From: an uncultured bacterium
GTDB taxonomy: Bacteria; Planctomycetota; Phycisphaerae; Phycisphaerales; SM1A02
NCBI GenBank assembly: GCA_903867275.1
Contig: CAIPQY010000103.1
Location: 1-11,212 of the forward strand
Direction of reading: 5' to 3'
DNA: 11,212 bases
The notes beneath the pieces are model-generated. The model ran no database searches, was not told where the DNA came from, and saw nothing but the letters and a program-made list of their open reading frames with translations. A program made the translations under genes and the position numbers. Positions 1 to 8,929 of the stretch are shown here, piece after piece. Position 1 is the stretch's first letter. Each line of letters begins with the position of its first letter.

Positions 1-1424
1 CCGTTGTAGGGCACGGTGTCCAGCGCCACGTGCACGCGGTTGTACATCTGCAGGTGCGAGCGTTGATCCGGCGTGATGCCCACCATCTCCACGCGTTCAA
101 GTGGCACGCCCGCGTCGATGCAGAGCCGTTGAAGCACCTGCTGCACGGCTGGATCCACCAGCCCCGTCGACTTCAGCAGCAGCCGTGACTCGGGCACGGC
201 GCGCATCGCGCGCGCCCACAGGGCCACCGTGGCGGGACCGATCTTGGCCGCGTTGTTGAAGCTGCCGAAGGTGAAGGGGGCATCCTCGGGCGGCATGGCC
301 GGATCGGGCGCATCGGCGAGCGGCGTGTAGCAGAGGAAACAGGGGTCGATGCGCAGCAGCCGTTCGGTGCACCAGCGCTCGCTGCCGGGTGGATCGGTGA
401 TCGAGTCCACGATGCGCCCATCCACCGCCGGCAGGCCGGTGGTGTCGGGGTAGCCGATCGCGGTGACGATCACGGGTGCGGGCTTCCGTGCCAGCGCTGG
501 AAGCCGGTTGTCGGCGGTGTGTCCGTTCAGTTCAACGAGCACATCGATGCGTTCGCGGCGGATCAGCGCGTCCAGCGCCGCATCATCCAGCAGGTGCACG
601 TCGTGCCATGCGTGGGCCATGCGCTGCAATCGAAGTCGCAGCGGATCCTGATGCGCGTGCGCCGCGTTCGCGAAGGCGATCACCTGCGTGCCCGCCGGCG
701 GATGCTGGAACAGGGGCTCCACGAAGGAACCAACCGCATGGCCGTTCAGATCGCTCGAGAGCACGCCCACGCGCAGCGGTTCGCCGACGGCATGCGCGGG
801 TGGCTCGGGCGCCGGCATGGAGGCGCCGAAAGCCTGATGCTCGCGCAGCACCAGCGCCGGGTCGGCCTCCACGTAGTGCAGCATCAGCAGCATGTTCGAT
901 CGCAGATCGGCTGCGTCGGGGTGCTGCGCCAGGCAGGCGCGCATCGCGGCGATGGCCTCGTCGGTTCGTCCCGCGCGCGCCAACGCGACGGCGTGATTGC
1001 TGCGCAGGGGAGGCCACTCCGGAAAGTGACGCAGCCCTTCCTCGGCAGCCTGCGCCGCGCCGCGCACATCGGCGCTGATCAGCAGCGCGGTGGTGAGTTC
1101 CAGCCACGCCTCATCGGCGGTGGGATCCAGCGCGCAGGCCGTGCGCCACGCCTCGATGGCCGGCACGGGCTGCTGCGCCATCATCAGGCTCTCGGCAAGG
1201 CTTCGAAGGAGCAGCGGATTGCCCGGCTGCATTTCCGTCGCGCGCCGCAGCTGATGCGCGGATTGCACATGGTCGCCTGCGCGTCGAAGCAGCACGCCCA
1301 GCAGCACCGTGGCCTCCACGTCCTTCGGATGCAGGCGTTGCCGCATGCGCGCGGACTCCAGCGCCTGCTTCAAGCGTCCGCTGTCGGCGTCCTGCATGGC
1401 GCGGATCCAGAAGTCGCTGGTCAT
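1..1424 (-). CDS. TPR / O-GlcNAc transferase-like (SPINDLY, Glyco_transf_41) protein, 3' end cut by window
   Basis: The visible 474 residues have two parts. Residues about 1-180 are helical TPR-like repeats (for example MQPGNPLLLRSLAESLMMAQ and LRSNHAVALARAGRTDEAIAAM). Residues about 215-474 match the N-terminal half of the OGT catalytic domain. Visible family motifs are LSSDLNGHAVGSFVEPLF (221-239, with the conserved His 229), ELNGHT (298-303), IGYPDTTGLPAVD (323-335), FGSFNNAAKI (386-395, Lys 394 at the nucleotide-binding position) and LDTVPYN (468-474), which breaks off just before the expected G-TT block. The family transfers a sugar, classically GlcNAc from UDP-GlcNAc, to Ser/Thr of proteins. 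There is no signal peptide, so it is probably cytoplasmic. ATG 1424 is the start just below a good -10 box; no Shine-Dalgarno is visible. Substrate and exact sugar are unknown. Family confidence is high. Confidence 0.9.
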   Translation of the reverse strand, partial: MTSDFWIRAMQDADSGRLKQALESARMRQRLHPKDVEATVLLGVLLRRAGDHVQSAHQLRRATEMQPGNPLLLRSLAESLMMAQQPVPAIEAWRTACALDPTADEAWLELTTALLISADVRGAAQAAEEGLRHFPEWPPLRSNHAVALARAGRTDEAIAAMRACLAQHPDAADLRSNMLLMLHYVEADPALVLREHQAFGASMPAPEPPAHAVGEPLRVGVLSSDLNGHAVGSFVEPLFQHPPAGTQVIAFANAAHAHQDPLRLRLQRMAHAWHDVHLLDDAALDALIRRERIDVLVELNGHTADNRLPALARKPAPVIVTAIGYPDTTGLPAVDGRIVDSITDPPGSERWCTERLLRIDPCFLCYTPLADAPDPAMPPEDAPFTFGSFNNAAKIGPATVALWARAMRAVPESRLLLKSTGLVDPAVQQVLQRLCIDAGVPLERVEMVGITPDQRSHLQMYNRVHVALDTVPYN

Positions 1425-1433
1425 CTGCGGGCG

Positions 1434-1461
1434 AGTATAGAAACGCGCGCCGCACCGCCAA
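1434..1461 (-). promoter_or_regulatory. Sigma70-type promoter of the OGT-like gene, predicted leaderless
   Basis: Read on the minus strand, TTGGCG (1456-1461, 4/6 to consensus) and TATACT (1434-1439, 5/6) are separated by 16 bases. Only 9 bases lie between the -10 box and the ATG at 1424, so transcription should begin within a base or two of the start codon. This fits the absence of a ribosome binding site. The -35 box touches the hppA terminator, so the gene is set up for independent expression. Prediction from sequence only. Confidence 0.55.
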
Positions 1462-1494
1462 AAAGAAAGCGGCCCGCTCCGAGGAGCGGGCCGC
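1460..1494 (-). terminator. Intrinsic terminator of hppA
   Basis: A perfect 12-bp inverted repeat, GCGGCCCGCTCC (1469-1480) and GGAGCGGGCCGC (1483-1494), is followed on the minus strand by the T-rich tract TTTCTTTTT (1460-1468). It lies 26 bases after the hppA stop codon. The arms meet with 2 spacer bases, so the real hairpin is probably 11 bp with a 4-base loop. This is a textbook rho-independent terminator that separates hppA from the OGT-like gene on the same strand. Confidence 0.9.
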
Positions 1495-1520
1495 ACGGGT
1501 TCAGGCGGGTTGCCCGCGAC

Positions 1521-4061
<2,541 letters not shown>

Positions 4062-4086
4062 TGGATTGGGATCCCTCTTGTGTGTC

Positions 4087-4104
4087 CGGGAACTCGCGTT
4101 CCCG
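4087..4104. repeat. Perfect inverted repeat in the hppA leader
   Basis: CGGGAAC (4087-4093) and GTTCCCG (4098-4104) are perfect complements around the 4-base spacer TCGC. The element lies 26 bases above the hppA ATG and just inside the predicted transcript, so it could be an operator for a dimeric repressor or a hairpin in the 5' untranslated region. It also lies 78 bases upstream of the divergent methyltransferase start. No T-tract follows on either strand, so it is not a terminator. Function unknown. Confidence 0.5.
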
Positions 4105-4116
4105 TGAAGGGGCGCA

Positions 4117-4145
4117 AGGGTAGCGGCCGAGGGGGGTTCTGGCAA
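4117..4145 (-). promoter_or_regulatory. Possible hppA promoter
   Basis: On the minus strand TTGCCA (4140-4145, 5/6 to the -35 consensus) lies 17 bases from TACCCT (4117-4122, only 3/6 to the -10 consensus). The predicted start near 4110 would give a leader of about 50 bases that contains the inverted repeat at 4087-4104. The weak -10 makes this tentative. I found no convincing plus-strand promoter for the divergent methyltransferase gene in the same 120-base gap. Confidence 0.3.
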
Positions 4146-4181
4146 TGCATGGTCGTGTTCAGAGTGCGGTAGGGTTCGCAC

Positions 4182-5228
4182 ATGCTCGGCAACCGCCTTC
4201 GCAAGCGCCACGACCAGCTCCGCAAGTGGGCGGCACGCGCCGGCATCGAGGCTTTTCGTCTGTATGAACGGGATATTCCCGAGTTTCCGCTCACCGTGGA
4301 CTGGTACGCCGGCGAGGTGGTGGCCTGGCTGCACCCGCGCACGCGCGACGACACGCCGGAACTGGAGGAGGCCCACCGGGCGCGATGCGTGCAGGAGATC
4401 CGCGAGGGGCTTGGCATCGACGAGGCCAGGCTGTTCCTGAAGACGCGTCGCAGGCAGCGCCGTCGCCGCGACGGTGGCGAGGCCGAAGGCGACGAGGCGG
4501 GGCAGTACGAGCGTGTGGGGCAGTCGAACGCCATGCGCGTGGTGAGCGAGCAGGGGCTGAAGTTCGAGGTGAACCTGAGCGACTATCTCGACACCGGGCT
4601 GTTCCTCGATCACCGCATCACCCGCGACATGGTGCGGCAGCGGGCGCAGGGCAAGCGCGTGCTGAACCTGTTCGCCTACACCGGCAGCTTCACCTGCTAC
4701 GCGCTGGCCGGCGGCGCCGCGGCCACCACCACCGTGGACCTGTCGAACACCTATCAGGCGTGGACCGAGCGCAACATGCGGCTGAACGGCTTCGAGCCCT
4801 CGCGCGAGCACCGGTTGATCCAGGGCGACTGCGTGCAGTTTCTCGAGCGCGGTCCGCGCAAGAACGAGCGCTACGACATCGTGGTGTGCGATCCGCCCAC
4901 CTTCAGCAACAGCAAGCGCATGGCCGAGGACAGCTTCAGCGTGGATCGCGACTGGCCGCGGCTGATCGCCACCATGCAGCCATGGCTGGCCGACGAGGCG
5001 GTGGTGTGGTTCAGCACCAACTCGCGCGGACTGCAGTTCGACGCGGCGCAGCTGCCGGTGGGGTTCGCCGCGCGCGACATGACCGATCGCACGCGCAGTC
5101 CCGACTTCGCCGAAGGGCGCGGCCACCGCGCGTGGATGGTGGCGCGCCAATCCACCTTCGATGCGTGGAAGGCGCGGCGCGGGGCGCGCGGATCGCAGCC
5201 CGATGCCGAAGCGAACGAGCAGGCGTGA
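4182..5228 (+). CDS. RlmK-like 23S rRNA methyltransferase (stand-alone, COG1092 type)
   Basis: 348 residues, resembling the C-terminal RlmK half of the E. coli RlmKL fusion, which makes m7G2069 in 23S rRNA; that exact site is inferred here. The N-terminus LGNRLRKRHDQLRKWA plus GIEAFRLYERDIPEFPLTVD (21-40) is the family's PUA-adjacent start. NLSDYLDTGLFLDHR (131-145), the SAM-binding VLNLFAYTGSFTCYA (160-174), acidic VDLSNTY (185-191), and the catalytic DPPTFSNSKR (237-246) are all present. Residues about 89-107 (RRRQRRRRDGGEAEGDEAG) look like an insertion between KTR and QYE. The RlmL half is absent. Start ATG 4182 has GGTAGGG seven bases upstream and gives the family N-terminus. It is divergent from hppA and converges on the lipoprotein gene with 7 bases between the stops. 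Confidence 0.9.
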   Translation: MLGNRLRKRHDQLRKWAARAGIEAFRLYERDIPEFPLTVDWYAGEVVAWLHPRTRDDTPELEEAHRARCVQEIREGLGIDEARLFLKTRRRQRRRRDGGEAEGDEAGQYERVGQSNAMRVVSEQGLKFEVNLSDYLDTGLFLDHRITRDMVRQRAQGKRVLNLFAYTGSFTCYALAGGAAATTTVDLSNTYQAWTERNMRLNGFEPSREHRLIQGDCVQFLERGPRKNERYDIVVCDPPTFSNSKRMAEDSFSVDRDWPRLIATMQPWLADEAVVWFSTNSRGLQFDAAQLPVGFAARDMTDRTRSPDFAEGRGHRAWMVARQSTFDAWKARRGARGSQPDAEANEQA

Positions 5229-5235
5229 ACCGCGC

Positions 5236-6492
5236 TCAGTCGCCCAGATGCAGCAGGAATTCCGGGTTGTCCGGCAGGTTGGCGAAGGGCTTGTCGTCGG
5301 CCTTGCCGTCCTTCAGCTTGTAGCGCAGGATCTGCTTGCCTTCGCGACTGCCCACATACAGCGAGTCGCCCTTGATCACCAGCGCCGACGGCGCCTTCAG
5401 GCCGCCCTCGCCCTTCTTCACGAAGGTCTCCACGGCGCCCGTGGCCAGCGTCACCTTGAAAATGCTGTCGCAGCCGTTGTCGCCGATGTACATGCTCATG
5501 CCGTCGGTCGCGAAGGCGACCTGGATCGGGTGCACCAGTCCGTTCTGCGCATCCGCCACGATCTTGGTGCGCCGACCGGTGGTGGTGTCGTACACGCTCA
5601 CCCGCGAGCCGGTGCGGTCGCACACGTACAGCTGGCCGTCGGGGCCGAACGCGATGCCGCGCACCTCGGCCACGCCTTCGGGGCTGCTCGTGGCGTTGGG
5701 AACCACCACGCCGGGCGCAAGGTCGGCGAGATGCGTGAGTGCCGGCGGCGGTGACAGCGGTTCGCCGGCGTTCGGCTGACCCAGGCCCACGTATCGCGTG
5801 ACGGTGTTGGTGTCCTGATTGCTCACGTACACCTGGCCCTCGGCGGAGATGGCCATCTGATAGGCGTGCACCATCGCCGGGTTCTTCGGGCCAAGTTCCA
5901 CGAAGTTGCCCACGAAGGGATACTGGCCGTTCGCGTCCTTGGCACCGAAGTGCAGGATGCGCGTGTCCTTCGAGTACGCGTTCATCACCAGGAAGCCGCC
6001 GCCGGGAAGTGGCGTGAGGCCGCGCAGATCGTGCGGCGCGAGTCCGGCCGGACCATTGGGAAGCGGCGCGTTCACGGGTCCCTTCAGTTCGCCTTCGCCG
6101 GTGAGGCCCCACACGCCCTGCGGCTTGCCGTCCTCGCCGTGCATGGTGAGCAGCCACTGCACATCGGTGGGCTTCGCGGTGTGATCGTGCGTGCGCTTGT
6201 CGGCCTTCTTGCTCTTCTTGTCGTCGTCGCTGCCGGCGGGCGCGCTGGATGCGGCATCCGTCGCAGCCGCGGCTTCATCCTTCTTGTCCTTGTCGTGCTT
6301 GTGCTTGCCCTTCTTGCCGTCATCGGTGGGGTCGGACTGACTGGGGGCCGGCGTGGCATCGACGGACGCGTGGTCATCGTGGTGGCGATCCTTGCGCGAC
6401 GGCTTGCCGTCCCCGCAACTGATCAGGGCTGCCAACAACAGCAGGCTGGATGTGGCGAGCAGTGAGCGCAGGGGGCGGGTCGATGGGCGCAT
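5236..6492 (-). CDS. NHL/SMP-30-like beta-propeller lipoprotein
   Basis: 418 residues. A signal peptide ends in the lipobox ALISC, with lipidated Cys 26. Residues about 27-110 form a low-complexity linker rich in Lys, Asp, His and Ala (for example KKGKHKHDKDKKDE at 60-73 and DDKKSKKADKRTHDH at 90-104). Residues about 112-418 form a predicted beta-propeller of NHL/SMP-30-like blades: GLTPLPGGGFLVMN (158-171), MAISAEGQVYVSNQ (213-226), GIAFGPDGQLYVCDRTGSRVSV (279-300), VAFATDGMSMYIGDNG (325-340) and ALVIKGDSLYVGSREG (370-385). It probably sits at a membrane facing the periplasm. ATG 6492 is chosen because it starts the signal peptide and has GGAG nine bases upstream; an upstream in-frame extension lacks a signal-peptide logic. 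Substrate or enzymatic role is unknown; the propeller could bind a ligand or a protein partner. Confidence 0.85.
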   Translation of the reverse strand: MRPSTRPLRSLLATSSLLLLAALISCGDGKPSRKDRHHDDHASVDATPAPSQSDPTDDGKKGKHKHDKDKKDEAAAATDAASSAPAGSDDDKKSKKADKRTHDHTAKPTDVQWLLTMHGEDGKPQGVWGLTGEGELKGPVNAPLPNGPAGLAPHDLRGLTPLPGGGFLVMNAYSKDTRILHFGAKDANGQYPFVGNFVELGPKNPAMVHAYQMAISAEGQVYVSNQDTNTVTRYVGLGQPNAGEPLSPPPALTHLADLAPGVVVPNATSSPEGVAEVRGIAFGPDGQLYVCDRTGSRVSVYDTTTGRRTKIVADAQNGLVHPIQVAFATDGMSMYIGDNGCDSIFKVTLATGAVETFVKKGEGGLKAPSALVIKGDSLYVGSREGKQILRYKLKDGKADDKPFANLPDNPEFLLHLGD

Positions 6493-6565
6493 GGGGAGAG
6501 GCTCCGGCGGTTGAGGCGATGCGGCGAACAAGGCCCGAAGATACTCTCTCATCAAGAGGAATCCC

Positions 6566-7357
6566 ATGAAGCACGCACGCAGAAACCTGTTCATCGCCGC
6601 AACGATCGCCGCAGCCTTCGCCGCCACCGCGGTCGCGGACAAGGACGCCTCGCTGATGCACACCCTGACGCAGGGGCCGCGCAGCAATCAGGGCTCGCAC
6701 GAACAGCTCGGCAGCAGCTTCGAGCAGCTGTTCCACTTCTGGTTCATCCTGCGACTGGTGATCGGTCTGGTGCTCAGCGTGGTTCTGTCGATCGTCATCG
6801 CGATGCACCCGCGCCGAAGCACGCGGCTCGATCCGCTGAGCGACCTCGAGGAGCGCAAGACGCTGGTGCTGCTGGGCATGGTGGGCGCCGTGGTTGCCGA
6901 ACTGGTGAGCGTGGACAGCACCATGGCGCTGGTGGTGTTCGGCATCGGCGGCCTGATCCGCTTCCGCACCGTGCTGCGCAACCCCAAGGTCACCGGCAAG
7001 GCCATCCTGGTGGTGCTGCTTGGCCTGGCCTGCGGTCTCGGCCAGTTCGCCACGGCCATCTTCGTCACCGCCTTCGCGTGGGGTCTGATCATGTGGCTCG
7101 AGAGCCACATGAGCGCCTTTGTGAAGGTGCGTGTGGGCGACAAGATCGATCTGGGCGAGGCCTATTCGGCGGTGCTCGACTACATGCACGCCAAGCACTG
7201 CCGCGTGAAGAGCAGCATGATGGTCGACGCGAAGCACCAGATCGCGGCCATGATCCACTTCCCCTCGCACATCGATCCCAAGGCGATGGCGGCCGAGCTG
7301 AAGGCCGCCTTGCCACGCGCCGGCGACGGCTGCGACGTCGAGGTCGAGGTCGAGTGA
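6566..7357 (+). CDS. MgtC/SapB- or DUF4956-like membrane protein with ACT-like C-terminal domain
   Basis: 263 residues. Residues 1-24 resemble a signal peptide or first helix (MKHARRNLFIAATIAAAFAA). Further membrane segments lie at about 58-80, 99-128 and 146-177. The conserved-looking core is VVFGIGGLIRFRTVLRNP (123-140) followed by GLACGLGQFATA (153-164), the pattern of the MgtC/DUF4956 group. After the last helix, residues about 185-263 alternate strand-helix-strand-strand-helix-strand, consistent with the ACT-like fold at the C-terminus of MgtC proteins. Start ATG 6566 has a good AAGAGGA 5 bases upstream. The stop codon overlaps the GTG of the next gene, an ABC ATPase. MgtC proteins act in magnesium stress and virulence through ATP synthase or other targets; the role here is unknown. 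It is divergent from the lipoprotein gene, with a 73-base gap in which I see no convincing promoter. Confidence 0.8.
   Translation: MKHARRNLFIAATIAAAFAATAVADKDASLMHTLTQGPRSNQGSHEQLGSSFEQLFHFWFILRLVIGLVLSVVLSIVIAMHPRRSTRLDPLSDLEERKTLVLLGMVGAVVAELVSVDSTMALVVFGIGGLIRFRTVLRNPKVTGKAILVVLLGLACGLGQFATAIFVTAFAWGLIMWLESHMSAFVKVRVGDKIDLGEAYSAVLDYMHAKHCRVKSSMMVDAKHQIAAMIHFPSHIDPKAMAAELKAALPRAGDGCDVEVEVE
7337..7354 (+). repeat. Three tandem GTCGAG hexamers at the gene junction
   Basis: GTCGAG occurs three times in a row immediately before the shared GTGA of the membrane protein and the ATPase. In the membrane-protein frame it encodes VEVEVE. The copies also create two GAGG cores (7340-7343 and 7346-7349), the second 4 bases before the GTG start at 7354. 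A hexamer change would keep the reading frame. Confidence 0.8.
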
Positions 7358-8148
7358 ACGTCGACGGACGCGCGCTGCGTGGCGGCCTGGGGGTGCGTGT
7401 GCGCGATGCGCGCGTGCAGTTCCAGGGCACCGACGCGCTGGCGAACGCGTCGGTGCACATCCAGCCGGGCGAGTTCCTGTCCATCGTGGGCGATTCGGGC
7501 GGCGGCAAGACCACGCTGCTGCGCGCCATCGGCGGGCTGCTGGCGCTCACGAGCGGTTCCATCGAATTCACCGATGTCGCCGGTGCATCGGTTCAGGTGG
7601 GGCCGCGCGACATCGGCTTCTGCTTCCAGGAGGGGCGGCTGCTGCCGTGGCGCACGGTTGCCGCGAATGTGGCCTTGCCGCTGGAACTGGAGGGCGTGGG
7701 CAAGGGCGAGCGACTGGATGCGGCGCACGCGATGCTGGAGCGCATGCGGCTGGTGGGGGTGGAGCGCAAGATGCCGAGCCAGCTCTCGGGCGGCATGCGC
7801 ATGCGCGTGGCCATGGCGCGCGCGCTGGTCACGCGACCGCGCCTGCTGCTGCTGGATGAACCCTTCGGCGCACTGGACGAGTTCACGCGCGTGGCGCTGG
7901 ACGAGGAGCTGCTGACGCTGGCGCACGAGAGTGGTGCAACCTGCGTGCTGGTGACGCACTCCATCCAGGAGGCCGTGCTGCTGGCCGATCGTGTGCTGGT
8001 GCTGCGCGGGCGTCCGGGTGTGTCGCAGGTGCCCATCGCGGTGTCGCTGCCCAGTCGCGACGAGGATGGTCGCATGAGCCTGGAGTTCGCCAGCCTGTGC
8101 GCCATCGTGCAGCGCGAGTTGCGCGCGGGATCGGAGCGTGCGGCATGA
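7354..8148 (+). CDS. ABC transporter ATP-binding protein (nitrate/sulfonate/bicarbonate-type importer)
   Basis: 264 residues, the cytoplasmic ATPase of an importer of the SsuB/TauB/ThiZ class. Visible motifs in order: Walker A GDSGGGKTT (46-54), Q-loop CFQEGRLLPWRTV (90-102; the RLLPWRTV after the Gln is typical of this class), signature LSGGMRMRVAMARAL (144-158), Walker B LLLLDEPFGALDE (164-176) and the switch His in THSIQEA (201-207). GTG 7354 overlaps the upstream stop as GTGA, signalling translational coupling. A longer open frame runs back to 6511, but it lies inside the MgtC-like gene out of frame and has no ABC homology. The stop overlaps the permease ATG as ATGA. No motif is missing. 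Confidence 0.93.
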   Translation: MNVDGRALRGGLGVRVRDARVQFQGTDALANASVHIQPGEFLSIVGDSGGGKTTLLRAIGGLLALTSGSIEFTDVAGASVQVGPRDIGFCFQEGRLLPWRTVAANVALPLELEGVGKGERLDAAHAMLERMRLVGVERKMPSQLSGGMRMRVAMARALVTRPRLLLLDEPFGALDEFTRVALDEELLTLAHESGATCVLVTHSIQEAVLLADRVLVLRGRPGVSQVPIAVSLPSRDEDGRMSLEFASLCAIVQRELRAGSERAA

Positions 8149-8927
8149 AGCGCAGCCTGCTTGTCGCCATGCCGCCGCTGCTGGTGCTGGTGATCGTGCT
8201 GCTGCTGTGGGAGTGCGTGGTGGCTGCATGGAAGTTGCCCGCCTATCTGCTTCCGTCGCCGTCGGCGGTGGCGCGAGCCTGCTGGGAGGAGCGCGCGCGG
8301 CTTGGCGCGGGCACGCTGCAGACGCTCATGGCTTCCGTCGGAGGGTTCGGCCTGGCCGCGCTCATCGGCGTGGTGGCGGGCAGCGCGCTCGGCAGCAGTC
8401 GCATGCTGCAGCGCGGCTTCTATCCGCTGGCGCTGCTGTTCCAGATGGTGCCGCTGGTGGCCATCGCGCCGCTGCTGGTGATCTGGCTTGGCTACGGCCT
8501 GCGAAGCACGATGGCGTCGGCCTGCATCGTGGCGGTGTTCCCGGTGCTGGCCAGCACGCTCGACGGCATGCGCGGCACCGACGCGGGCCTGCGCGAGATC
8601 TTCGGCATCTACCGCGCGGGTCGCTGGGCGCGCTGGTGGAAACTGGAGCTGCCATCGGCGGTGCCGTCGATCGTCACCGGGTGTCGGGTGGCGGCGGGCC
8701 TTGCCGTGATCGGCGCCGTGGTGGGCGAGTTCGTGTCGGGCTATGCCGGTGATCAGGCGCCGCTTGGCATCGTGGTCACGGCCAGCATGCGCGAGGCACG
8801 CACCGACCTGGTGTTCGCCGCCGTGGCGTTGAGCGCCTGCGTGGGCTTTCTGCTGTTCGGTATCGTGAGCGGCCTCGGATGGCTGCTGCTTCGAAGGTGG
8901 CACGCCAGCGCCGTGCAGGAGAATTGA
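8145..8927 (+). CDS. ABC transporter permease (SsuC/ThiX class)
   Basis: 260 residues, about six membrane segments (about 5-27, 66-83, 94-117, 121-138, 180-198, 222-247). The EAA-type loop that docks on the ATPase is recognisable as GLREIFGIYRAGRWARWWKLELPSAVPSIVTGCRVAAG, roughly 148-185. Length and layout are those of the binding-protein-dependent permeases for sulfonates, nitrate or thiamine precursors. ATG 8145 overlaps the stop of the ATPase gene by ATGA; the open frame begins earlier at 8097, but that part is the ATPase's tail in another frame. Two bases separate its stop from the binding-protein start, so the three genes form one transcription unit. The substrate cannot be told from the permease. 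Confidence 0.92.
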   Translation: MKRSLLVAMPPLLVLVIVLLLWECVVAAWKLPAYLLPSPSAVARACWEERARLGAGTLQTLMASVGGFGLAALIGVVAGSALGSSRMLQRGFYPLALLFQMVPLVAIAPLLVIWLGYGLRSTMASACIVAVFPVLASTLDGMRGTDAGLREIFGIYRAGRWARWWKLELPSAVPSIVTGCRVAAGLAVIGAVVGEFVSGYAGDQAPLGIVVTASMREARTDLVFAAVALSACVGFLLFGIVSGLGWLLLRRWHASAVQEN

Positions 8928-8929
8928 TC

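Noticed and set aside
1505..1517. Second small hairpin GCGGG-TTG-CCCGC behind hppA
   Set aside because: The stem is only 5 bp with no T-tract, and short GC palindromes are expected in sequence this GC-rich; the terminator at 1460-1494 suffices.
4062..5150. N-terminal extension of hppA to 5150
   Set aside because: It is opposite the RlmK-like gene and has no homology; the signal peptide starts at 4061.
5229..5235. Terminator between the convergent RlmK-like and lipoprotein genes
   Set aside because: The gap is 7 bases with no stem beyond 3-4 bp and no T-tract.
6493..6565. TPP riboswitch or clear promoter before the transporter operon
   Set aside because: The gap is only 73 bases and lacks the conserved TPP core; the GATACT at 6540-6545 has no matching -35 box at the right distance.
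6493..6687. Upstream extension of the propeller lipoprotein to 6687
   Set aside because: It runs into the divergent membrane-protein gene, and the lipoprotein signal peptide begins cleanly at 6492 behind GGAG.
6511..7353. Upstream extension of the ABC ATPase frame
   Set aside because: It is the MgtC-like gene read out of frame; the GTGA overlap at 7354 gives the usual ATPase length.
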